A stretch of DNA of 64,000 bases from Chiua virens (taxonomy: Eukaryota; Basidiomycota; Agaricomycetes; Boletales; Boletaceae). Location of the stretch: NCBI GenBank assembly GCA_019787685.1, contig JAHNUO010000001.1:2232001-2296000 (forward strand), read 5' to 3'. A program made the position numbers and the translations under genes. The notes under the pieces were generated by a model. It searched no databases and was not told the DNA's origin. It saw only the letters and a program-made list of their open reading frames with translations. Below are positions 32,435 to 42,540 of the stretch, piece by piece (position 1 is the stretch's first letter; every line of letters starts with the position of its first letter).

Positions 32435-35084
32435 TTATTGGAGAGTTGGATCAACTTGCGCGAAAGCTTTCTTGAACAACTCAACATCCGCTTTACCCTC
32501 CTCTTCTGTCAGAATGCACGTCTTCCAATCAAGCCTATGTGGGATGTTCAGGAGAGACACCAGTACCTGTCTGCAATCATAGTTTAAGGGACCCATTTTA
32601 ACATGGCTGCTCACATATCACATACCTCCCAAAATGAACACTGAAAGGAACATCGTCTTTCATCAGGTGCACTAGTTTACGTCCATCTGGAAGGTCGACA
32701 TGGAAGTAACTTCGTGCACCGTGAGCAGAGGCCTCTAGAGCAGCATCGGCATCCGACTGAAACTCTATCCCTTGGGCACGTCCCTCTTTGAGAAAAGCAG
32801 CTTCCACCTCATTTTGCAAAGAAACAGGGACAGGAACGGCCTGAACGTGCGCATGACCTCCTTTTGCGCTCAGCCGTGCAACTTCGTAGAATACAGGTAC
32901 AGCACCATGTTTGGCGAAGAGTGCTCGAAGAGCGACTTTGTATCTGCGTCGATCTGATAAGTGCGACGTTCGGTGCAGAGATCGAACATTACCTTTCTGT
33001 CTCGTCAATGATAGGCGATGCAATGTCAATGGGAATCGTGTTGTACGAGGGGTGGTGACAGATGGGCACGATCAAGACATGACCACCCCCTGGGAGGCGC
33101 GTGACATTACTCTCGTCCAGGGCCGACTGCGTTGGGAAAATCTGGCCTTTGGGGAGCGTCAAGTAGCACTCGGTGCCGATCGAGACGATCAAGTGTTTCC
33201 TGTCGTGGAATCAGGAACAAAATCGTCACTCCTAGACTATGGTCACTCACTCCAAGTTGGGATTTGAGAGACAGAACCAACACTCCTCCGCTGCAACAAA
33301 AAGAACATGAATGCAGAGTCAGAAGTAAACACACACACAAGACGTACGTCCAATCTCCCTGGGAGGCTTCTTTTTCCCGCTCCCGCTTTGTGGACCACGT
33401 TGGTTCGCTACCGGGCAATCCGCGATATAATGTAGTTCGCTTCCACAGGCACGGCAGACGTATCCTTCGCGTGGTTTGCGGCCGCCCGTGTCACCTACGC
33501 TATGCTTGGTTGGACAGTCGCGAATAAGATGTCCAGGGACGTTGCAAATCTTGCACAGATACCCTTCTGGCGGTTTCGTTCGTTCGGGACAATCGTCGAT
33601 GAAATGCTGGAGATCATCTGAGTTACTTCCTCCCCCAAATGCAACTCAAACGAACCTCTGTTGATTGACATCGCTTGCACTTATATCCGGCCGGAGGCTT
33701 ACCCGTTTGTCCACTCGGTGCTGCTCCTGTAGGCGGTCATGAATAGTACGGAAACTATGTGGCAATGTCGGGAACGAACCTGTCCGTGGTCGCTTTGTAG
33801 GTTGTTGAACATTCCCAAAGATGAAATTTTCTCCTTCAGCGGTTCCGTAGTCTCGTTTGGGTAAATGAGAGGCGGGTTCGGCGAACGGATTTTTCGTGGC
33901 ATTACTTGGACGTTGCGTTGCAGTTGCTGATGGTGTGATGGAAAACGCATAGAACCACTAGGAAAGTATGAATGAATCACCACAGATATCTTCACGGACT
34001 GGGCGACGAACTCTTTGCTTCTGCCCGACCTTCTCTTCTCCACCAAATGCGCCAAGACTTATGAAACGTGAAATTCGCCCAGGTTCTTCATCCCAACTGA
34101 AAGGTTCGCGTTCCCAAAACTTGGGAGACGGCCCAGCACAAGCAGCTAAATGGTATCTTGGTTTGATTTTTCGAACAGCTTCATCAAGAGGTAGTGAACC
34201 GGGAAGATCACTCTTAGGTTGAGGGAGAGGCAAGGAACTATGCGATGCTATGGAAACTGGCCAGTCGTTAGTGATAAAGATGTCGACGAGCTGTGAAGGG
34301 GACGAGGCGTCGCGAATTGCAGCAAGAGAACCATAGTTGTAGCCTGCCCCCACATTTGACGATTTATTCATCGTATTCGAGAGAAGACGTTCTACCGTAT
34401 GAGTCGTGTAGAACGGTGAAGCAAACCCCTAAGTCTTGTGTCAATACGACAGTACTAGGCTGCGCAAGATGAGGGGAACAAACAGGAGGGCCTTCGGAAG
34501 AATCATAGATTCCAGGATTATATATACCACCCAGACAGGCGATTTTCAGACCATGCACTGTGGACACAACTCCGGACTTGTCTGTACGAGATCAGGACTT
34601 GGTTGGATAAGATATTGCGTCGAAACATACTCAGTAGGAAGACATCCTTGCAGAGTTCTCCGCCAGTTCGAGCGTACTGTTCTATGATGGGTTCTGGGAG
34701 TGGGTTTTGTCCTTGCATTAGATAACATTTTAGGGGAGCTACGACGCGTCAATCAGCTCGCGCGTTACGGACATGGGTGAACTATACCTTGAAGTGACCC
34801 ATTCAATAATTCTGCAACCTCATTCCGGCTGTCACCTTCAGTGTCGTCGAGTGAACCGAAAAAGTCGCCCAAGCAAAGGACACAGTCAAACTTGCCGTGT
34901 TTTGCGTCGATACTTCGAATCCTTGAGAAAAGGCTGCGTATTGAACCCAGGGCAGAACCAACAGTCAGTCTGCAGAATTACATTCGCTTGTTATTCCTCC
35001 GCACCACAAGCAACGAAGACAAGCTTACATTTTCACTGCCGTCGCCGAGTGTCGAGAAACTAAATCCGTCGAGGTGGACGCCAT
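32435..35084 (-). CDS. CWF19-like protein 1 / DRN1 (CwfJ domains, CCHC zinc knuckles)
   Basis: Homologue of human CWF19L1 and yeast Drn1, implicated in lariat-intron debranching. Twelve exons on the minus strand (35084-35029 to 32570-32435) sum to 689 codons plus stop. N-terminal residues about 15-280 carry the metallophosphatase-like part (FDCVLCLGDFFGS, ACLGGIYNPGIY, AGYNYGSLAAIRDASS). A WFYAFSI segment follows. Three CCHC-type zinc knuckles come next (YKCKRCQSTEHFIDDCP, LCKICNVPGHLIRDCP, VCRACGSELHYIADCP). CwfJ_C1 has ECWFCLSNP, GTECYLTLPKG, and VLIVPICHHPS with the HxHxH-like histidine patch. CwfJ_C2 is near the end. Knuckles between the two halves are typical of fungal members. Divergent from the NECAP gene, 204 bp apart, suggesting a shared promoter region. 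Confidence 0.9.
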
Positions 35085-35288
35085 TGAAAAACTAGCTGCA
35101 CGCGATTCTGCTGAGCATGTCGTCAGTGGCAGTGCTTAATGCTCAATGGTCCCGGTCAACTCCTTACGTCGATGAGCAATTGCTACAAAGTCACCTCCTA
35201 ATCAATATCTTGGACATATTCGCGTTAGCCGCTGTAGCTTGGTTGACATAAACCACTGGCATCTCCTCGAAACAGAATCATACTCGAC
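35085..35288. promoter_or_regulatory. Shared 5' region of CWF19L1/DRN1-like (-) and NECAP-like (+) genes
   Basis: 204 bp between two divergent start codons. No TATA box was recognised on either side, so a broad bidirectional promoter is inferred from geometry alone. Confidence 0.45.
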
Positions 35289-36161
35289 ATGGACTCGTTG
35301 GAGGACGATATCATATCCATCCTCTATATCGCACGAGAAATCTCAGGTCATTAAGGCTTTGCAACTTGGGGATGTGGCTCAAGTATACCTATAGTGTATA
35401 AAATCCCTCCGCTGAGGGCGAACGAAGGCCATCGCGCCAATGACTGGGGAGATCTCGCAAATCCGTTGTGGAAGGGCAGATTACGCATCGTCTCAAAGGT
35501 TGGAAAAGCTGCCCTCCTCTTCGAAGATTCACAAACCGGTGAGTAGTCGTTGGATATCCAGGATCGCGATTAGTGTATTTACGCCCGGATACCCTAGGCG
35601 ACCGTAAGTGCGGACAGGATCGGATCGGAAGTACTTGGCTCATTTATTCTGCAGTATTTGCACGCGCCGATTATGATCCATTAAAACCATCCGTCGATGC
35701 TGTTCTTGATTCATCCCGTTACTTCGTTGTGAGGGTGGAAGAAGCCGGAAGGAAGGCCTACATCGGGATGGGGTTTGCGGAACGCACGGATAGTTTCGAT
35801 TTCAGTGAGTGAAGGTGGTGCTATTCCATATGGCCCAACTCAGAGCACCGTGTCAGATGTCGCTTTGCAAGACTTTACAAAGTAAGGAATGCAAATTGTG
35901 CCAGACAGCTGATTGACGGATGGAATGTTTAGGCGTGCTAAAGCAGCATTAAATCCACCCAGTCCCACAACAGAGACACCGTCACCACACATTCCCTCTG
36001 GCCCCAAGAAGGACTATTCGTTGAAAGAAGGACAGACATTCACGATCTCAATTCCTGGGAAGAGTAACAAGTCTGGAGGTGCATCACTCCTGGCTTCTTC
36101 GGGGAGTGCAACCTCGAGCGGCGGCATTCCGTTATTGCCTCCGCCCCCTGGGAGAAGGTGA
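35289..36161 (+). CDS. NECAP-like adaptin-ear-binding coat-associated protein
   Basis: Small PH-like (DUF1681) protein that in animals binds AP-2/AP-1 and clathrin coats. Six exons (35289-35346, 35395-35538, 35598-35603, 35655-35804, 35857-35881, 35933-36161) sum to 203 codons plus stop. Hallmarks are [39 protein letters not shown], the core [23 protein letters not shown] (read in part), DSFDFNVALQDF, and a Pro/Ser-rich tail ending LLPPPPGRR. The third exon is six nucleotides long (GCGACC), with good splice sites on both sides (CCCTAG and GTAAGT). It turns TGV into TGDL, matching the family TGEL motif. Skipping it also keeps the frame. Start chosen at [19 protein letters not shown]. Confidence 0.9.
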
Positions 36162-36279
36162 TTTATAGACGATTACGTAATATTGTAATGAGTATGCCGA
36201 ATACATTGGTCACTCCGGCGGATTTCTCCTTGTCATCGACCACCACCTTCTCAAAGGGAGTACTCGTAACTTGCTCTTG

Positions 36280-38267
36280 ATGTTGTCAAGAATACCCCCT
36301 AAAACAACCTCTAGTCTTGCTCGACGTTCTGCCAGATGGGCCACAGTTGGTGCCCAAAGAGGGCTCGTTCAGCCCTCGGGCGCGGAACGCGCTCGCATCG
36401 TCGATGTCCCTCCTTCTTACAAAGAGGGCCATCTCACCCCTCGTCCAGGTCCGTCTTTCCTTGATTCATTGCTCTTTTCTTTGTATGAACTTTTCTTTGT
36501 ACAGACATGCTTGGATTCAAGCTTGCACATCCCGCCCGTGAGAATGCTGCGACGCAGAAGACCCGACCAATCTACCTGGACATGCAGGTAAGTTACGAAA
36601 TAGGGATACTGGTCCTGTCATCTGCTCACTATGCTCAGGCCACTACTCCCGTCGACCCTCGGGTTCTCGATGCAATGTTACCATACCTGACGGACCAGTT
36701 TGGTAATCCTCATAGTCGTACCCACGCGTATGGATGGGAGGCTGAGCAAGCGGTCGAGGATGCACGCAAGGCGAGTTTCATTGGTGAATTTGAATCCCTG
36801 ATTCTATATCTCATTATCGTGTTCAGCACGTCGCAGACCTCATCGGTGCTGAACCCAAAGACATCGTCTTCACCTCTGGGGCCACCGAAAGCAACAATAT
36901 GTCCATTAAGGGCGTGGCACGGTTTAATAAGGACAAGAAAAAGCATATCATCACCACTCAAACTGTGGGTCCCTCTGTACTCACGTGCACCCAGATGATA
37001 TATCTTTGTACTACAGGAACACAAGTGTGTGCTGGACTCCTGCAGAAAGCTCAGTGAAGAAGGATTCGACATAACATACCTTCCGGTGCAATCGAATGGA
37101 GTTGTCGACCTGCAGACCCTCGAGGCAGCAATCCGTCAGGACACCTCACTGGTCTCCATCATGACAATAAATAATGAAACTGGCGTCATTCAGCCAATGA
37201 AGGAGATCGGCGCCATTCTCAGGAAATCTCGTGGTGTCTACCTCCATACAGATGCAGCACAAGCAGTCGGGAAAGTGCCCATTGATGTGAATGAGGCAAA
37301 CATTGACCTCATGAGTATTTCGGGTCACAAAATATATGGCCCCAAAGGCGTTGGTGTTGCCTATGTTCGGCGGCGACCTCGGGTCCGGCTCGAACCGATA
37401 TTAAGTGGAGGTGGACAGGAACGTGGGCTGCGGAGCGGTACCTTACCTGCAGCACTTGCGGTTGGAATGGGCGAGGCAGCACGGATAGCAAAATTGGAGA
37501 TGGCAGTGAGTACATTTCCTTGTCAACCGAAGATGACAATTGCGCACTTGCCATTTGGCACAATCAAGCGGCTATTGATTAACATTATCGGCCGTCGGCT
37601 TGGTAATGACTGTGTGTGCAGGGGTACTGACCATGGTTACCTGAACTGTTCGTTTCTGTTTCTTTGAAACTCACTCCGACTCGCAGAGAGACCATGCCCG
37701 GATAAAACAACTGTCGGACCGTCTACTGCATGGAATCAACTCCCAAGTAGAGCACGTCGTCCGTAACGGGGACTGTTAATGGCTTCCCCGGTTGTATCAA
37801 CTTATCCTTCTCGTACGTGGAAGGTGAGAGCCTTTTGATGGCTCTCAAAGTGAGTCCTTTGGTCTTTTGATGTTGCACGCAAGGTTACATCTTTTGCAGG
37901 ATATCGCGTTGTCGTCCGGCAGCGCCTGTACTTCAGCATCACTGGAGCCATCCTACGTACTTCGTGCGCTTGGTATGTCCACCCAATGTTATTGATAAGC
38001 TTTCTTTTCATCCCGGTATTTGATTAGGAGCGGCTGAAGATATGGCTCACTCTTCTTTACGATTTGGAATTGGGCGGTTCACCACCGAAGCAGAAATTGA
38101 CTTCGTGGTCAACCATATAGTCCGTGTTGTCAATCGCCTTCGTGACATGAGGTCTGTGGTCCCACTTTCTGTGCCCTTGATTTGCTCTGAACATACGTCT
38201 TAGTCCATTGTGGGAGATGGTGCAAGAAGGGATCGATATAAACTCTATCAACTGGTCGCAGCATTGA
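36280..38267 (+). CDS. NFS1: Cysteine desulfurase NFS1, mitochondrial (frame disruption near the C-terminal third)
   Basis: PLP enzyme that draws sulfur from cysteine for Fe-S cluster assembly on ISU, essential in most eukaryotes. Nine exons (36280-36448 to 38204-38267). The first 40 or so residues ([20 protein letters not shown]) are a mitochondrial presequence. Key motifs are [48 protein letters not shown], the PLP lysine in [14 protein letters not shown], and [21 protein letters not shown] with the catalytic Cys. The ending [20 protein letters not shown] is canonical. The exons total 1435 nt, one more than a multiple of three. Around 37766-37772, after VVRNGD, the frame must change to reach [17 protein letters not shown], as though two bases of a CC(T) codon were missing. 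Intron 36771-36826 has a GC donor (AAG then GCGAGT). Intron 37506-37686 is unusually long (181 bp). Confidence 0.92.
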
Positions 38268-38481
38268 TACTGGTAGTTCTCGAGATTGTTCCGAATATTT
38301 CCTTGTCTTTTTGTCCTATGCGTACAGTTCGTTAGGCTTGCTGGAAATGCCACTATTACTTGCTCACTAGTGAATATTGGACTGGCGGTGCGCGGGGTTC
38401 CGACTAGCTGTGCACGGACCTTAAAAGCCAACAAATTCAAACTCAGACAAATCCCAACTTGCTTTTTGAACTTTTACCACC

Positions 38482-39856
38482 ATGGCTAGACGTCTCTATC
38501 TTGGCAGTATGTCTACCCAAACCAACTTAAACGTGCGGCATTTACAAGGCTTCGTCGAACAGGACTTCCACCTGATGCTCGCTCGGATGACGTCGCAAAA
38601 TTCTTCGACGGATACGGTCGTATTGTGGATTGCCGAGTCATGACTGGTGATTTTGGTTTTCCACATAGTTCTTTTGTCACTAACAACCAACTATCAGGAT
38701 TCGGTTTCGTCGAGTTTGAAAATTCAAAGGTGAGCATTCCCGTCCGAACCTGTTGCACTACGTTCAGTTCGTTCCAGGACGCCGAGGATGCAGTGCATCA
38801 CTTCAATGGCAAAGCATTCATGGGCGCGAAGTGAGCGCTGTCCTGGATTGCTGTGTAAAACTTTTTTTCATTATGGTTAGCATTGTTGTCGAGTTTGCCA
38901 AGGAAAGTCGACCTCGTCGGGACGTATACGAAAGCGACCGAGGAGGCTATGGGTAATATCTCGCCGGATGACACGCTCCGTCCCTCTCCTTATTTATACC
39001 TCTCAGTGCTCGTTCTAGGAGGCCTCCGGGTATTAGGTTGATCGTCTCCGGTATTTCTCGTGATACTAGTTGGCAGGTAGGTCCAGTATACACTGCTCGG
39101 CTTCTACGCTTCTTCGAGGGTTGCTCATCATGAACCGTGGCTATGCCTTGTCTTTTCGACCAATTGTGGCTCCAAGGATCTCAAAGATTTTGGTCGTGAG
39201 GCAGGGAGTGTTTCTTTCGCAGATATTGATCGCGACTTTCCCGGTCAAGGGTACGCCAAGTTAACACTATTTCTTCCGATTTCATCCACGCAATCTCTAG
39301 CATTCTCGAATACCTTTCGCGTGAGGATGCAGACCGTGCTGTAAAAGACTTGGATGGTAGAGATCTTCGTGGAAGGCCGGTTCGAGTCGCTTGCGATGAT
39401 TCGGTCCGTTTCGATTGTTCAGCTATGAAGTCCGCTGTATTGACATGCATGTTACAGCGCGGTGGTCCTGACAACTACCGACGGGATGATCGTCGCGAAG
39501 AACGACCTGCCCGCGACGACCGCTACAGAGAAGAACGTACGTACAGGGAAGAACGACCTTTTCGCCGCGAAAGGTCAAGGTCACCTCGTCGTGCCGATTA
39601 CGATGATCGTCGCCCCAGGTCTCCACCTCCGGGTAGGAGGGATTATGAAGAGAGAAAACCTGCAGGGTACGATGATGACCGGCGGGGGGGCTATGATGAT
39701 GACCGCAGAGTTCCTGATTATTATTATGATCGTCGCAGGGACGACCACGACAACAGGCGACGTGACGATCGTGGAGGCAGGCGCGAAGAAAGGGACGAAC
39801 GGTACGACGATAGAGCTATGAGGCATGCCAATGGCGACGGTGGATGGGCGCGTTAA
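38482..39856 (+). CDS. SR-like RNA-binding protein with two RRMs
   Basis: Splicing-factor-type protein. Nine exons (38482-38506 to 39458-39856) sum to 303 codons plus stop. RRM1, near residues 4-75, has RRLYLGRLPPDARSDDVAKF and GFGFVEFENSKDAEDAVHHF. RRM2, near residues 100-175, has RLIVSGISRDTSWQDLKDFG, the SR-protein hallmark SWQDLKD in place of a normal RNP2, and ILEYLSREDADRAVKDLDG. The tail of about 125 residues is dominated by RD, RE, RS and YDDRR repeats with ERSRSPRR. This architecture matches SRSF1/SRSF4-5-like proteins of fungi, nuclear and probably phosphorylated on the tail. Low-complexity coding explains open frames on both strands here. A GGCGTT triple repeat follows the stop, near 39940-39957. 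Confidence 0.9.
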
Positions 39857-40468
39857 AAGGAAATATGGACGTCGTTCGTGGGGGCCCCGTGCATTACGGT
39901 CTCGCGATTTCGTTTAGGAAATGGTCAACTCGAGCTTTGGCGTTGGCGTTGGCGTTGTTATGGGACGAGCCGAACAGCTGTACTTACTGGTCAAAACCCG
40001 TTGGTCCGTATTATGGCCGCGTTAGGATAAGGTCGCTCTTCTGGACTTTGGGACCCTCTCCGATTGGAGGTCGAAACCTACAAAGTCTTGAGTTCTAGTT
40101 CTTGATGCGGTTTACTTGCCCAAATCTTTCTGCGCACCAAGACCTGGTTCTTCGGAGGATGTCAAAGGCGCACTCAGACGAACTTCTGCCTATTGTTGCG
40201 TGCTCGACTCGGGCGAGTCTCGTTGTAATATTGCCCCACGAGCATGACTTGACTCAGATCGTCACGAAGGTATGTATATTTTGGCGCTGGGCTAGGTGGA
40301 ATGTACGATTAACGAGTGCTTCCGAGGATTTGGATGCGTGGCAGTGGGATTCCTGTGCTTAAGACACCCGGTACTTCACAAGGAATGATTGCCAGTTTAT
40401 GTCGACAACGTATAGTTATTCTTGTGTATAGACCACTAAATGTGTCCCGTTTTCAATCCCATACCAAT
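39857..40468. other. Intergenic region between convergent SR-like and TBCE genes
   Basis: 612 bp between two stops. Contains a short GGCGTT tandem repeat (three copies, about 39940-39957). No gene is recognised. Confidence 0.45.
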
Positions 40469-42421
40469 CTAAGTCATGCCCATCGTTCTCCAGAAGACAT
40501 AGCTATCATGTAACTTCAACCACAGTTGTACTGATGCACGCTCACGGGAATGTAAAAATTTAAAGGACTTCATGACCTTCAGTCGAAATGAGTTCAGTTT
40601 CATGCTTTTTAATACCTTGAGCGAGATGGGTGGACCAATTGCATCTAATAGCTCGTGCACGTAGGTTGGGCTCTTTGTAGATAGCTGAACGACGACGCCT
40701 GTGACGTTGAGTTCAATACTGATCATGAAGCAGACTAACGAACAATTACTTATTAGGTGTTTGCTCAGTTTGTCCTCGTGTTCACCTCGAGCCGACGACT
40801 CAGCCGGGCGGCCATGTTCTACCAGGCAAAGGACTCGGATTGCGGTCATTACCAGTGACTAATTGAACTCACTTGTACATAGTGCAATCCATTGAGGATG
40901 TTCCTGTGCTTTCTCATCGTCATTCCAGGAACGTGCTTCGCAACGAAGGAAAGATAAAATAGTTCACAATCCGTTCGTTCCCGAGCAGAGATCTGAACGA
41001 TCGGGTGGCTGAGCAGGAGCAAACATTACTTCGATTGGTGTCCTACCGCAGCCGAGTCAAGAATCAGCAAAGAGGGAACCCTTGCTATAATGAGCTGCCG
41101 GGCGTGCCCGGAACGATCAGAGTCTTGGTTGCACGTAATTTAGTCGCGGATATTTATGGTGCCGACATCGCCCGCACCTTCAGTTAGCGGGTTGCCAACC
41201 ATCCGTAATGACTCGAGATTGGGGCACCATCGGTGCAACAGCATCCACGTGTTGCCACTGAGCGAGAGCGTTCCTTGATAGAGCAAAGTCTTTAATGCCC
41301 TGCAGCGGGGACGGCGTCGAGATGAGAGGTGGAATATTATCAATGCCGTTCCCAGAGAGAATCAACCGTTGTAGGCTGGGTCAGGATTAGTGCCTCCAAT
41401 GAGCGCATCTGTTGCAACCATACGTGGTGATATTACGCAGTGCACCGGCCGTTTGTATCCAGTCATAGAGAAAATTGCCTTCGAAATTGAGGGACCAAAG
41501 CTTTGGGACCGCGGATGAAGGTTGAGCACCCAAGAATTTGAGCTCGTTGTGACCTAGTTCCGCGGATTGCAAATTTGTCATGAACCTTGCGACATCCCAA
41601 AATTCTGCCCATGAAATAAGTGTGCTATTCAGCTGGAGTTCGCGAAGATGTGAGAATGCCAGAGTAGAAAGTTCATGTTCCAGCGGCAAGAACCGGTTGC
41701 GACTGTTCTCTGGTGAACTGAATGCCTACTGTGCGTCAGATAAACACTCACTTCAAGGCTAACCGTTCCAGGCGAGACAGTTCAGTAGCTATGTCCGCTA
41801 TGGTGGCCCAGGTGGATAGCAAACTGGCAGATAAGTCAAGACCACGGATGTCTTTCTGATGTTAATATGATGCGAACAAACAGTTACAGATCTCACTTGG
41901 ACAGGTTGCAAGAATGTCGCCTTTGGCATCGCCGGTTGCCACTAGTTCGCGGTCGAGACTTACCTCCCGAAGACGACATAAATTACCGAGATTCCGTCGA
42001 ATCTTGTCGAGGTTAACTGCCTCTACTTCTATAGCGCCACTGGAAGATCCGAGAACAACTTTTTCGAGGGTATCAGAACCATGTTCTGCTTCAACATATT
42101 TCATCCCAAGCGCGGTCAGGAAGGAGCGCCCGAAAGATAATAGCGCTGATGGGCGGATGAATGATCCGGCAGTTCGGTAATGCTTACGATATAAATTGAT
42201 TGCACCGAGTCACGAAGAGATAGATGATCACAGAGAGAGGCGTACCGGCAACTAAAGTAGCGTATGCCGTCCTTGATACCGTCGTGGCGACCACGTGTGG
42301 GAGCATCCCATTCTACCCCATACCATAGGCCCTCTGTGCCGATGACGTTACCGATATATTTTATTGTACCAAAGTGGCCAGAGGATGAGCAGAACCTCGT
42401 TCCTGTAGTAGCTGTTGACAT
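40469..42421 (-). CDS. Tubulin-folding cofactor E (TBCE / PAC2), with frame problems
   Basis: Chaperone that acts in alpha/beta-tubulin assembly. The N-terminal CAP-Gly domain is clear (RFCSSSGHFGTIKYIGNV, GLWYGVEWDAPTRGRHDG, GIRYFSCR). Leucine-rich repeats follow (IRGLDLSASLLSTW, HLRELQLNSTLISWAEFW, LQRLILSGNGIDNIPP, NLESLRMVGNPLTE), then HARQLIIARVPSLLILDSA and FVAKHVPGMTMRKHRNIL. A ubiquitin-like end is seen (VLKSMKLNSFRLKVMKSFKF), with a stop at 40469. Several exons are clear (42421-42246, the block ending at 41964, 41855-41752). The first acceptor could not be placed without a frame conflict before TAGSFIRPS. At about 41223-41228 a CCCC run needs one base fewer to pass from DAVAPMVP to NLESLRMVGNP. 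Identity is firm, but the exact coding sequence is not. Divergent from the HIBCH-like gene by 119 bp. Confidence 0.85.
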
Positions 42422-42540
42422 GAAGGATGTTACCGAAGCTAGTAGTAGCTAAATTTACTTGCACCTATTTATGTAATGCTTGTTCACATAGGCTGACCTT
42501 TGCTCGAACTTGCGAGTTGGGATACCCACACAACCACAGT
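42422..42540. promoter_or_regulatory. Very short shared 5' region of TBCE (-) and HIBCH-like (+) genes
   Basis: Only 119 bp separate the two start codons. A single compact bidirectional promoter, or overlapping 5' leaders, is required. No TATA box was recognised. Confidence 0.5.

Noticed and set aside
38268..38481. Possible tRNA or ncRNA between NFS1 and the SR-like gene
   Set aside because: No cloverleaf, A/B box or conserved ncRNA motif could be found. It is an ordinary short intergenic spacer.
39581..39826. Minus-strand frame rich in Ile/Val opposite the SR-like tail
   Set aside because: It is the antisense of the RD/RE repeats (GAC/CGT codons), and its hydrophobic composition follows automatically.
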